Positions 13,531-21,790 of a DNA stretch of 29,298 bases are shown here, one piece after another. The notes under the pieces were generated by a model. It had not been told where the DNA came from. It made no database searches and worked only from the letters and a program-made list of their open reading frames with translations. Position 1 is the stretch's first letter. Every line of letters begins with the position of its first letter. The position numbers and the translations under genes are program-made. Origin of the DNA: a bacterium UBP4_UBA6127 (lineage in GTDB: Bacteria; UBP4; UBA4092); assembly GCA_002428325.1 (NCBI GenBank), contig DIVR01000064.1:1-29298 (forward strand), read 5' to 3'.

Positions 13531-16122
13531 ATGTCAACCAAGAAAATGATGGTCCTGGATGGCAGCGCGCTTTTATATCGTGCTTATTATGCATTACCAG
13601 ACCTGAAAAATATCCGGGGATTCCCGACGAATGCAATATATGGTGTTATCACCATGGTCAGTAAGCTCATGGATGAACAGCATCCTGAATATATCTGTGC
13701 CTGTTTTGATTTGCCGGAACCCACCTTTCGCCATATTGAATTTGCAGAGTATAAGGCTCAACGGAAACCCACGCCGGAAGATTTAGTGGTCCAGATCCCG
13801 GCGGTAAAAGAGACCTTAAAGGCCATGGGAATCCGATGTTTGGAGAAAAGCGGATTTGAAGCGGATGATTTAATGGCCTCATTGGCGTTATTAGGGGAAC
13901 AAGAAGGCTTGGAAACTTATCTGGTTACCGGCGATAAGGATATTCTCCAGCTGGTTCGGCCGGGGGTTTATGTCTTACGGATTACCCAGAATTCAACCGA
14001 ATTATATGATGCCCAAAAAGTGACAGAAAAATATGGGGTTGATCCCAGGGGGCTGCCAGATTATCTGGGGCTTACTGGAGACAGCTCAGATAATATCCCA
14101 GGTGTCCCCGGAGTAGGGGAAAAAACAGCGAAGTCCCTTTTAATGCAATATGGCAGCTTAGAATCCATCCTTAAAAATATAGAATTGATCGGGAATAAGC
14201 GGGTTCGAAAAGCCTTGGAAGAAAATGCAGGTTTAGCAAGGAAATCCAGGGAACTGGCAGTATTAAGGGAAAATGTTCCTGTTCCCGGACAACTGCAGGA
14301 TTATATCCGAGGCGAATTAGATAAAGAGACTCTCAGAAATTTATTTATTGAATATGGTTTTCATCGGCTTCTGGCCCAAATGGGGATAGAGCCGCTCCAA
14401 CCCCGGCATGAAATATCAATCTTGGATATTCAAACCCAAGAGTTACTGCTGAAGTTACTGGAGGCTGTTAGCAAGATAGCCATAGATTTGTCTCCGGAAG
14501 ATGGAAGGATTTATCTTTATCCCGGGGGAGACAACGGATATCGAATTTCTCCAGAGGTCTTGGTCTTGATTCTGCCTGATTTAAAAGGTAAAACTCTTTT
14601 TGGATTCGAGTTAAAGCCCCTGTTTAAAAAAGTGTTGGAATTAAAAGGGAAGTTGGATGAGGGTATTATCTGGAAGGATTTAGCCCTTGCCGGCCATCTG
14701 ATGCATGCTTTTACAGGAACACCCGTATTAAAGACCCTGACCATGGATTATCTTCAAAGGGATATAAACCCTGTCTCGCCGAATCAGGAGAATGAACTGG
14801 ATTTAAGGTTCCCTGAGGAAGTTTTGAAGGAAAAAGCCTTGAAGATACAAGCTATCTATGACCTGGGATTGATCTTTGAAAATAAAATCAAAGAAGAGAA
14901 GTTAGAATCATTATTCACCGCTGTGGAAATGCCTCTGGTCATGGTATTGGCGGAGATGGAATCAACAGGGATCAAAGTTGATATACCCTACCTGGAGAAC
15001 CTGACAGGGGAGATGACCCAATCGATTGAAATGATATCCAAAGAGATATATCAGCTGGCCGGCGAGGAATTTAATTTGAATTCACCCCGGCAGTTATCGG
15101 TGATTTTATTTGATAAAATGAAGCTACCTGTGGTAAAAAAGACTAAGACAGGATTTTCAACTGATGTAGATGTCTTAGAGGCCTTGTCTGAAGAACATCC
15201 TCTTCCGGCAAAAATACTTGAATACAGGACTCTGTCCAAGGTACAATCAACTTATGTTGAGTCCTATCTGCAATTAGCCCATCGAGGGACAGATACCATT
15301 CATACAACTTTTCAGCAGATGGTTGCCAATACCGGAAGAATCATCAGCTCTGAGCCCAATCTGCAGAATCTTCCCGTATTCAGCCACTGGGGGGATAAGA
15401 TTCGAAAAGGATTTATTCCCCGAGATCCTGAAAATGTCTTTTTAAGCGCCGATTATTCCCAGATTGAGCTCCGAATGCTGGCTCATTTAAGCCAGGATGA
15501 GGGATTAGCCAAGGCTTTTCGGGAAGGAAAAGATATTCATACCGAAACGGCTGCATATATATTTAAAACGGATATCGAGCGGGTCAGCCCTGAGATGCGA
15601 AAAGCGGCAAAAGCTGTTAATTTCGGGATTGTTTACGGCATGAGTTCTTATGGGCTTTCCAAAAGCATTAAAATCCCAGTCGATGAGGCGCAGGCTTATA
15701 TTGATGCTTATTTTGAGAAATTTCACCGGGTAAGGATTTATATGAAGGGTGTTCTGGAAGAAGCGCGGGAAAAAGGTTATGTGGAAACAATATTGGGCCG
15801 CCATTGTTATATCCCGGATATCCAGAGTTCTAAATCAAACCTTCGGGAAGCGGCGGAAAGACAGGCCATCAATGCTCCTGTCCAGGGAAGCGCTGCTGAT
15901 TTATTGAAACTGGCCATGATTCACCTGCATCAGGCTCTGGTGGACCAGGGATTATCCGGCAAATTACTGCTGACCATTCATGATGAAGTCGTCTTAGAAT
16001 TACCAAAATCCGAATTACAACCAACAAAATTATTAGTTGCAGAAAATATGGAATCTGCATTATCCTTATCGGTTCCTGTCAAAGTGGATATCAATATTGG
16101 ATTGAATCTGGCCGAATGCTAA
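13531..16122 (+). CDS. polA: DNA polymerase I
   Basis: An 863-residue family A polymerase for repair and Okazaki-fragment processing. Residues ~1-290 are the 5'-3' flap exonuclease (LDGSALLYRAYYA, ADDLMASLA, TGDKDILQL, GDSSDNIPGVPGVGEKTA). Residues ~300-460 keep the fold of the 3'-5' exonuclease but have lost its metal ligands: the DxE motif is replaced by IDLSPEDG (Asp319 only) and the Exo II Asp region reads FELKPLFKK, so proofreading is probably absent, as in Bacillus and Thermus enzymes. The polymerase has motif A DYSQIELRMLAHLS (Asp641), motif B RKAAKAVNFGIVYG and motif C TIHDEVVLE (His817-Asp818). No clear ribosome binding site precedes the ATG. It is followed by coaE after 25 bp. Confidence 0.97.
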   Translation: MSTKKMMVLDGSALLYRAYYALPDLKNIRGFPTNAIYGVITMVSKLMDEQHPEYICACFDLPEPTFRHIEFAEYKAQRKPTPEDLVVQIPAVKETLKAMGIRCLEKSGFEADDLMASLALLGEQEGLETYLVTGDKDILQLVRPGVYVLRITQNSTELYDAQKVTEKYGVDPRGLPDYLGLTGDSSDNIPGVPGVGEKTAKSLLMQYGSLESILKNIELIGNKRVRKALEENAGLARKSRELAVLRENVPVPGQLQDYIRGELDKETLRNLFIEYGFHRLLAQMGIEPLQPRHEISILDIQTQELLLKLLEAVSKIAIDLSPEDGRIYLYPGGDNGYRISPEVLVLILPDLKGKTLFGFELKPLFKKVLELKGKLDEGIIWKDLALAGHLMHAFTGTPVLKTLTMDYLQRDINPVSPNQENELDLRFPEEVLKEKALKIQAIYDLGLIFENKIKEEKLESLFTAVEMPLVMVLAEMESTGIKVDIPYLENLTGEMTQSIEMISKEIYQLAGEEFNLNSPRQLSVILFDKMKLPVVKKTKTGFSTDVDVLEALSEEHPLPAKILEYRTLSKVQSTYVESYLQLAHRGTDTIHTTFQQMVANTGRIISSEPNLQNLPVFSHWGDKIRKGFIPRDPENVFLSADYSQIELRMLAHLSQDEGLAKAFREGKDIHTETAAYIFKTDIERVSPEMRKAAKAVNFGIVYGMSSYGLSKSIKIPVDEAQAYIDAYFEKFHRVRIYMKGVLEEAREKGYVETILGRHCYIPDIQSSKSNLREAAERQAINAPVQGSAADLLKLAMIHLHQALVDQGLSGKLLLTIHDEVVLELPKSELQPTKLLVAENMESALSLSVPVKVDINIGLNLAEC

Positions 16123-16147
16123 CTTCCATGGAAAGTAAGAGAGAAAG

Positions 16148-16801
16148 ATGAATAGTGAAAAACATTTAATTCCCCTGATTGGAGTGACCGGAGGGATTGG
16201 CTGTGGAATGACAGCCGTGTCCCAAATCCTGTCCCAATGGGGAGGGGTCTTGATCAGTGGGGATCAAGTGGCCCGGGATATTATGAAAAAGGGTGAACCG
16301 GCCTATCAGGAGACCTTGAAAGCCTTTGGACCTGAATATTTATTGCCGGATGGAGAATTCGACCGAAAAAAACTCGGTCAGCATGTTTTTTCAAACCGGG
16401 ATGAATTAGAGAAACTCAATAAGGCTGTCCATCCTTACTGGGTAGAAAAAATCAAGGAAAAAGTAACCACCGAACGCCGGAATGCCCAACCAGGAACGTT
16501 CATCATTCTGGATGCCGCTTTGTTGATAGAGACGGGACTGGATGTCCTGGCAGACAAGCGGGTCGTGGTGACGGCTCCGATGAAGGAAAGGCGGCAGCGG
16601 ATCTGCCAGCGAGACAACCTGGATGAAACTCAAGCCGATCAGCGGATTTTTATACAAATGCCGGTTCCCATGAAAGTATTAAAAGCCGATTATGTCATAG
16701 ATAATTCAAGTACTCTTGAAGATTTGAAGATTAAGCTGCAGGAAATACGAGACTCATTGTTGAGCTCTGAAGATGTAAACGATAGTAAAGGAGATAGATA
16801 A
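16148..16801 (+). CDS. coaE: dephospho-CoA kinase, with an altered Walker A motif
   Basis: CoaE phosphorylates dephospho-CoA in the last step of coenzyme A synthesis. The 217-residue length and fold landmarks fit: a P-loop region IGVTGGIGCGMTAV, SGDQVARDI, NKAVHPYW, LDAALLIETGLD and a lid RQRICQRDNLDETQADQRI. The invariant P-loop lysine (GSGK[ST] in the family) is Met21 here, through an ATG codon one base from AAG. The usual DAD and DVPLL signatures are also altered (GDQ, DAALL). It lies between polA and rho, a common bacterial order, and ends 2 bp before rho. Either the enzyme is impaired or specialised, another CoaE exists elsewhere, or this is a sequence error at one base. Confidence 0.88.
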   Translation: MNSEKHLIPLIGVTGGIGCGMTAVSQILSQWGGVLISGDQVARDIMKKGEPAYQETLKAFGPEYLLPDGEFDRKKLGQHVFSNRDELEKLNKAVHPYWVEKIKEKVTTERRNAQPGTFIILDAALLIETGLDVLADKRVVVTAPMKERRQRICQRDNLDETQADQRIFIQMPVPMKVLKADYVIDNSSTLEDLKIKLQEIRDSLLSSEDVNDSKGDR

Positions 16802-16803
16802 TT

Positions 16804-18381
16804 ATGCCACGGGCAAGCTCTGATGAAAATAAAGAGGGTAAAGATCTCAAAGAGACCCTGTCAGAAGATAACGGCAAGAAAAAAGCCGAGCGGGCTCCCA
16901 AACCTGAGAAAGCTGAAAAAGTAGAAAAAGCTGAAACTCCGGTTGAACCTAAACAAGAAAAACCCGATAAAATCGAGAAGGAAGAACGGGTTGAAAAAAC
17001 AGTAAGAACTGATAAGCCCTATCGAGCGGTTCGTTCAGATAATGGCAAACGTCCCGGTTTTAATGGCGGACATAATAATGCACATACTGATAACCATTAT
17101 CCTGTGACCGGAGATAAACCTGTGGAAACGGCCATGGATATTGCCGTACTCCAGAAAATGACGATTGGGGACCTGAATCGAATAGCTATCGAGATGAATA
17201 TTGAAGGCCACAGCGGACTGCGTAAACAGGATTTGATATTTAAAATCCTGGAGACTCAGGCGAAACGGGCCGGGGTATTATTCGGAGAAGGTGTCCTGGA
17301 GATTTTACCGGATGGGTTTGGTTTTCTCCGGTCACCCCAGTATAACTACCTGCCGGGTCCGGACGACATTTATGTCTCTCCTTCCCAGATTCGCCGGTTT
17401 GATTTAAGGACAGGCGATACGGTTGCCGGGCAAATTCGTTCACCCAAGGAAAATGAAAGATATTTTGCTTTATTGAAAGTAGAAGCCATCAATGGGGAAG
17501 ATCCGGAATACGCCCGGGAAAAGATACTTTTTGATAATTTGACTCCTGTTTATCCGGATAAACGGATTCAGCTGGAAACCATTTCTGAAAATGTGTCCGG
17601 CCGAGTGCTTGATTTAGTAGTTCCCCTGGGTAAAGGGCAGCGTGGGTTGATTGTTGCCGCGCCCCGGACCGGTAAAACCATGTTGTTGCAGAATATTGCC
17701 AACAGTGTCAGTGTGAACCATCCGGAAGTCTTTTTGATTGTATTATTGATTGATGAACGGCCTGAAGAAGTAACAGATATGAAACGCTCGGTGAAGGGCG
17801 AAGTCATCAGTTCCACTTTTGATGAACCCCCCGAACGGCATATCCAGGTGGCCGAAATGGTCATTGAAAAAGCCAAACGGCTGGTGGAATGCGGACGGGA
17901 CGTTGTCATTCTGCTGGACAGCTTAACTCGTTTGGCCCGAGCCAATAATGCTTTGGTTCCCCACAGTGGAAAAATCCTGTCCGGAGGTGTGGATGCGACC
18001 GCATTAGCCCGTCCAAAACGGTTTTTTGCCGCCGCCCGAAACATTGAAGAAGGTGGCAGCTTGACCATTATCGCAACCTGCCTGGTGGAAACCGGCAGCC
18101 GGATGGATGATGTTATCTTTGAAGAATTTAAAGCCACCGGCAATATGGAAATCCATCTGGACCGGCGTTTAGTGGATCGACGAATCTTCCCAGCTGTCGA
18201 TATTTTCAAATCCGGGACTCGCCGCGAAGAACTGCTGTTGACCGAGAAAGAGCTGCGCCGCGTCTGGCTGCTGCGTAAAGCCTTATCCGAAATGAATGTC
18301 ATTGAAATCATGGAAATGCTGGTACAGAAGCTTTCCAAGACCCGAAGCAATGACGAATTCCTGGATAAGATGAACCAGTAA
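16804..18381 (+). CDS. rho: transcription termination factor Rho
   Basis: Rho is a hexameric RNA-dependent ATPase that ends transcription. At 525 residues it is about 100 longer than the E. coli protein because of a Lys/Glu-rich disordered N terminus (about 1-110, with PEKAEKVEKAETPVEPKQEK). A Rho N-terminal helical domain follows (MTIGDLNRIAIEMNIEG), then the RNA-binding cold-shock-like domain (EGVLEILPDGFGFLRSP) and the ATPase with Walker A APRTGKT (Lys291), LLIDERPEEVTDM, LLDSLTRLARANN and SGGVDATALARPKRFFAAAR. An AGGAG lies about 10 bases upstream of the ATG. It is transcribed with coaE. Confidence 0.97.
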   Translation: MPRASSDENKEGKDLKETLSEDNGKKKAERAPKPEKAEKVEKAETPVEPKQEKPDKIEKEERVEKTVRTDKPYRAVRSDNGKRPGFNGGHNNAHTDNHYPVTGDKPVETAMDIAVLQKMTIGDLNRIAIEMNIEGHSGLRKQDLIFKILETQAKRAGVLFGEGVLEILPDGFGFLRSPQYNYLPGPDDIYVSPSQIRRFDLRTGDTVAGQIRSPKENERYFALLKVEAINGEDPEYAREKILFDNLTPVYPDKRIQLETISENVSGRVLDLVVPLGKGQRGLIVAAPRTGKTMLLQNIANSVSVNHPEVFLIVLLIDERPEEVTDMKRSVKGEVISSTFDEPPERHIQVAEMVIEKAKRLVECGRDVVILLDSLTRLARANNALVPHSGKILSGGVDATALARPKRFFAAARNIEEGGSLTIIATCLVETGSRMDDVIFEEFKATGNMEIHLDRRLVDRRIFPAVDIFKSGTRREELLLTEKELRRVWLLRKALSEMNVIEIMEMLVQKLSKTRSNDEFLDKMNQ

Positions 18382-18460
18382 TTTTGAAAGTTCTGAATAC
18401 CAGAGCCGATGAGGCCTCCTTCTGAACTTTTACAGTCAAAAGAAGAAATCCGGCTTTCTA

Positions 18461-18489
18461 TAGACAGCCATCGGTTCATCGGGTATAAT
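18461..18489 (+). promoter_or_regulatory. predicted promoter of rpmE
   Basis: TAGACA (18461-18466) and TATAAT (18484-18489) are separated by 17 bp, giving a ~63-nt leader before the GTG at 18559. A small hairpin in the leader, AGGACA (18525-18530) with TGTCCT (18538-18543), precedes the AAGGAG ribosome binding site. Confidence 0.75.
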
Positions 18490-18558
18490 TATAAGACTAA
18501 GTTAATTATTATGGACATAATAATAGGACAGAAGGCTTGTCCTGTTGAAGGAGTTAAA

Positions 18559-18780
18559 GTGAAAAAAGGAATTCATCCCAAATACCAATACACAACCATT
18601 AAATGTGCATGTGGAGCAACCTTTGAAACCTGTTCCACTCAAAAGGATGTTCATGTGGAAATTTGTTCTTCCTGTCACCCGTTTTTTACCGGGAAACAAA
18701 AGCTGGTGGATACCGCTGGACGGGTTGACCGATTCTACAAACGTTATGGCAAGAATGCAGACCAGACTGCTTCCAAGTAG
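18559..18780 (+). CDS. rpmE: large ribosomal subunit protein bL31, zinc-binding type
   Basis: A 73-residue ribosomal protein starting VKKGIHPKYQYTTIKCACG. Cys16, Cys18, Cys36 and Cys39 (CAC..CSSC) form the zinc ribbon of the C+ class of bL31. The frame is open further upstream, but GTG at 18559 is preceded by GAAGGAG with 5-base spacing and gives the family's usual N terminus, so that start is chosen. It has its own promoter 70 bp upstream and a rho-independent terminator just downstream, so it can be expressed independently of rho. Confidence 0.95.
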   Translation: MKKGIHPKYQYTTIKCACGATFETCSTQKDVHVEICSSCHPFFTGKQKLVDTAGRVDRFYKRYGKNADQTASK

Positions 18781-18796
18781 TTTATATGAATTGATG

Positions 18797-18838
18797 AAAA
18801 ATGCAGGACGATTGCGATTGTCCTGCATTTTATATTTT
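18797..18838 (+). terminator. rho-independent terminator after rpmE
   Basis: ATGCAGGAC (18801-18809) pairs with GTCCTGCAT (18820-18828) around a 10-base loop. Four A residues precede the stem and TTTATATTTT follows, so it may work on both strands. It lies between rpmE and the DUF1385 gene. Confidence 0.88.
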
Positions 18839-18847
18839 CCTCTCCTG

Positions 18848-19795
18848 ATGGCCCGTCCCAGTGAATTAGCGGTTGGCGGCCAGGCGGTCATCGAAGGTGT
18901 GATGATGAGAGGGAAGGCGGGGTATGCCATAGCCGTTCGCCGGCCGGATGGCAAGATCGTTATCAAAGAAGAAAAGAAAATCCCCTGGCATACTAAGTAC
19001 AAATGGCTGGGATTCCCCCTGATCCGGGGAGTGTCGGTTCTTTTAGAAGCCATGGTGGTGGGGTTTAAGGCTCTGGAATATTCAGCCAATGTGGCCATGG
19101 ATGAGAATCCGGGTGAGAAAGAGGAAGAAATTCCAACCTTAAGCCGGGGCCATATGATTTTAACCTTCTTCGTGTCCTTTCTTTTTGGAATCGGCTTGTT
19201 TGTGGTGCTTCCCAATCTGGTGACCCAGTTTTTAACTTATAATGAAGCGGGAACTCCTGTCCTATTCCATATCATTGCCGGAATTATCCGGATGGGAATT
19301 TTCCTGCTCTATATTGTCCTTATTTCCATGTTCAAAGATATCAAACGTGTTTTTGAATATCATGGCGCTGAACATAAAACTATTCATGCTTATGAAGCTG
19401 AAAATGAATTAACAGTGGAAAATGTGAAGCAGCATTCCCGGTTCCATCCCCGATGCGGCACCAGTTTTATTTTGACCGTCATGATCGTCAGCATATTTGT
19501 TTTTGCCCTGGTCACCGGAGTGATTGTTCAATTCTGGCCAGGTTTTATCGCTTATCCGGTCTGGCTGCAAAAACTCATTCTGATACCTGTTCACATCCTG
19601 GCCATGATGCCAGTGGCGGGGTTATCGTATGAGGTCAACCGGAGATGCGCCAAGACCATGGATTCTCCAGTAACCAAAGCTATTATTACCCCGGGACTCT
19701 GGTTTCAACGGCTTACCACTCGCGAACCCGATGGCAGCCAGATGGAAGTGGGAATCACCTCTCTGAAGAAAACCCTTGAATTAGGAGACGTATAA
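18848..19795 (+). CDS. DUF1385 family membrane protein
   Basis: A 315-residue protein of the DUF1385 family (metal-dependent enzyme-like, function unproven), commonly found between rpmE and prfA. The signature GGQAVIEGVMMRG is at about residues 9-21, LIRGVSVLLEAMVVGFKAL follows, about four transmembrane helices are present (for example around FFVSFLFGIGLFVVLPNLV), and the EYHGAEHKTIHAYE and HSRFHPRCGTSFIL motifs supply conserved His, Glu and Cys. The frame is open upstream through the rpmE terminator; the ATG at 18848 gives the family's usual start but has no Shine-Dalgarno sequence. It ends 7 bp before prfA. Confidence 0.9.
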   Translation: MARPSELAVGGQAVIEGVMMRGKAGYAIAVRRPDGKIVIKEEKKIPWHTKYKWLGFPLIRGVSVLLEAMVVGFKALEYSANVAMDENPGEKEEEIPTLSRGHMILTFFVSFLFGIGLFVVLPNLVTQFLTYNEAGTPVLFHIIAGIIRMGIFLLYIVLISMFKDIKRVFEYHGAEHKTIHAYEAENELTVENVKQHSRFHPRCGTSFILTVMIVSIFVFALVTGVIVQFWPGFIAYPVWLQKLILIPVHILAMMPVAGLSYEVNRRCAKTMDSPVTKAIITPGLWFQRLTTREPDGSQMEVGITSLKKTLELGDV

Positions 19796-19802
19796 GTCTT
19801 TT

Positions 19803-20894
19803 ATGAATGATTTTTTAGTTAAAAAGCTCAATGCCCTGGTCGACGAAAAGGCTGAGTTGGAAAAACAACTTTCCGACCCCTTGGTTATTGCCAAGCGGGA
19901 AGAGTTTGCCCGAATCAGCCGTTCACATAATGAAATAACCGAAATCGTTAATTTGTATAGTCTGTATAAGCAACTGGAAAGACATTTGGAAGAATCCAAA
20001 TTAATGTTAACGGATTCCGACCCTGATATTGTATCCATGGCCCAGATAGAAAACGAGTCCCTGACTCGCCAATTGGATGAGATGGAAACTAAAATCCAGG
20101 TGGCAATTTTACCTAAAGATCCCAATGATGAAAAAAATATCGTTGTTGAAATCAGAGCCGGAGCCGGGGGAAATGAAGCCGCTCTTTTTGCCGGTGATTT
20201 GTTTCGGATGTATTCCAAGTATGCCGAGCTGCAAAACTGGAAAATTGAGATGGTGGATGATCATCCGGCCGAGGTCGGGGGATATAAGGAAATCATATTT
20301 AATCTTCAGGGAAAACGGGTTTATAGCCGGATGAAATATGAGCAGGGGGTTCACCGGGTACAGAGAGTTCCTGCCACCGAGGCCAGCGGCCGAATCCACA
20401 CTTCCACTGCTTCAGTGGCTGTTCTCCCCGAGGCTGAAGAAGTTGATTTACATATTGACCCAAAAGATTTAAGAGTGGATATCTGCGCTTCCGGAGGACC
20501 TGGTGGACAGGGAGTCAACACGACTAATTCAGCGGTACAGATTCTGCATATTCCTACGGGAATGATTGTCCGCTGCCAGGATGAACGATCCCAGATAAAA
20601 AATAAGGCTAATGCGATGAAAGTCCTTCGGTCTCGGCTTTTTGAGCTGAAAAGACAGGAAGCTGAAAAGGAATTGACCGAAGCCAGACGGTCCCAAATTG
20701 GCAGTGCTGACCGAAGTGAGAAAATTCGAACTTATAATTTCAAAGAAAACCGATTGACTGATCATCGGGTCAACATGAGTTGGTATAAACTTGATCTCAT
20801 CCTGGAAGGGGATTTGGCTGAAATATTCGATGCTTTGACCGATAATGACACTCAAAGCCTTCTGAAACAGATGGGTGTGGAAAACAAAACATAA
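19803..20894 (+). CDS. prfA: peptide chain release factor 1
   Basis: RF1 reads UAA and UAG stop codons and triggers peptide release. The 363-residue length is standard. The codon-recognition motif is PAT at 190-192 (in RVPATEASGRIHTS), which separates RF1 from RF2, and the catalytic GGQ is at 234-236 (SGGPGGQGVNTTNSAVQ). The glutamine is the substrate of PrmC, encoded at 3282-4214. The AGGAG at 19783-19787 is 15 bases from the ATG, somewhat far, so translation may be coupled to the DUF1385 gene just upstream. Confidence 0.97.
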   Translation: MNDFLVKKLNALVDEKAELEKQLSDPLVIAKREEFARISRSHNEITEIVNLYSLYKQLERHLEESKLMLTDSDPDIVSMAQIENESLTRQLDEMETKIQVAILPKDPNDEKNIVVEIRAGAGGNEAALFAGDLFRMYSKYAELQNWKIEMVDDHPAEVGGYKEIIFNLQGKRVYSRMKYEQGVHRVQRVPATEASGRIHTSTASVAVLPEAEEVDLHIDPKDLRVDICASGGPGGQGVNTTNSAVQILHIPTGMIVRCQDERSQIKNKANAMKVLRSRLFELKRQEAEKELTEARRSQIGSADRSEKIRTYNFKENRLTDHRVNMSWYKLDLILEGDLAEIFDALTDNDTQSLLKQMGVENKT

Positions 20895-20995
20895 TAAAAC
20901 CGGAATCCAACTAAAAACTACACAATAAAGCCCGATGTTAACTTTAAGGATTACAATGGATTGCCCTTACTGTTAATTTCGGGTTAATTTTTTGC

Positions 20996-21024
20996 TTGAT
21001 TTTTTGGGATGTATCCCTTATGCT
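20996..21024 (+). promoter_or_regulatory. predicted promoter of the 236-residue unknown gene
   Basis: TTGATT (20996-21001) and TATGCT (21019-21024) are 17 bp apart, about 55 bases before the ATG. The spacer contains the inverted repeat GGGAT-GT-ATCCC (21006-21017). This is a moderate consensus match only. Confidence 0.5.
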
Positions 21025-21079
21025 GAAAGCACTTATGAAAAACTCAGCCCAAATCGATAATAAACCAGGGTAGCGATCC

Positions 21080-21790
21080 ATGAAGCAATTAAAATGGCGT
21101 CCAGACGATGATTATATGAATCCAATGGAAGACACTCAATATTGGTCTGAAGACGACTGGGAAAAGTATTTTCAAGAGCAGGATAAAAGGGTCGGTGTTC
21201 TCAGCCGGAAAACCAGGGATAAATTGAGTGGTTATAAAGAACAATATATTGGTGTTCAGCCATTTATCTGTTCAGATAAAGAAGATTTAATGACCGTTGT
21301 TGATTCTCATTGGCTTTCCTGCCAGGAGTTAGATGACAATCCAGCCTGTTTCGATTTAGAGCCCCTTTTTGAGTTTAAATCCTCCGGGGAAAATCCGGAT
21401 GCTTCCCAGTTTACGTTAGAAACCCTCCCGGTATATCAATATGCCCTTTCTTTAAGCGATGATTTTTCAAAATTTATTTTGTACCATATGCAGAAAGGGA
21501 AGGAATCCCCCGAAGTTCATTTAATAAACACCCATTTTTTCCAGATTCAGTCCGATATTGCATCAGGACACCTGTTGGGATTTGGCCGGGAAGGATTAGC
21601 GGGAAACATTGCCAGGCTTAAACGGTCCCTTCGCTCCATCCATCGATGCATCAATGCGTTAGTTTCAATGAGACGCAAAGAAATGGATCATGAAGACAGG
21701 TTGGAAATACTGTCCCAGAAATTAATTACCTTAAGGGATGATGTGATTAAATATATTTATGATTTGAGGAATTATGCCTGGTGGGACTGA
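21080..21790 (+). CDS. protein of unknown function, acidic and soluble
   Basis: A 236-residue protein I do not recognise. The N terminus is rich in Asp, Glu, Trp and Tyr (for example DTQYWSEDDWEKYFQEQDKR). The centre has FICSDKEDLMTVVDSHWLSC and EPLFEF segments. The C-terminal third (about 165-236) is predicted helical and amphipathic, with Arg/Lys-rich turns such as LKRSLRSIHRCINALVSMRR, and it ends in YDLRNYAWWD. There is no signal peptide or membrane helix, so it is probably cytosolic. It has its own candidate promoter and stands alone between prfA and mnmA. Codon use looks like that of its neighbours. A protein-protein interaction or regulatory role is possible, but nothing in the sequence shows it. 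Confidence 0.8.
   Translation: MKQLKWRPDDDYMNPMEDTQYWSEDDWEKYFQEQDKRVGVLSRKTRDKLSGYKEQYIGVQPFICSDKEDLMTVVDSHWLSCQELDDNPACFDLEPLFEFKSSGENPDASQFTLETLPVYQYALSLSDDFSKFILYHMQKGKESPEVHLINTHFFQIQSDIASGHLLGFGREGLAGNIARLKRSLRSIHRCINALVSMRRKEMDHEDRLEILSQKLITLRDDVIKYIYDLRNYAWWD

Noticed and set aside
17568..18479. 303-residue minus-strand open frame opposite rho
   Set aside because: It is a Ser/Arg-rich shadow of the well-supported rho gene, with no family resemblance.
18409..18558. N-terminal extension of bL31 from the longer open frame
   Set aside because: The family starts at MKKGIHP; the GTG at 18559 has an ideal AAGGAG, and the promoter at 18461-18489 lies inside the would-be extension.
18605..18847. 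Extended start of the DUF1385 gene overlapping rpmE
   Set aside because: The extension would run through rpmE in another frame and through its terminator hairpin, and has no similarity to the family.
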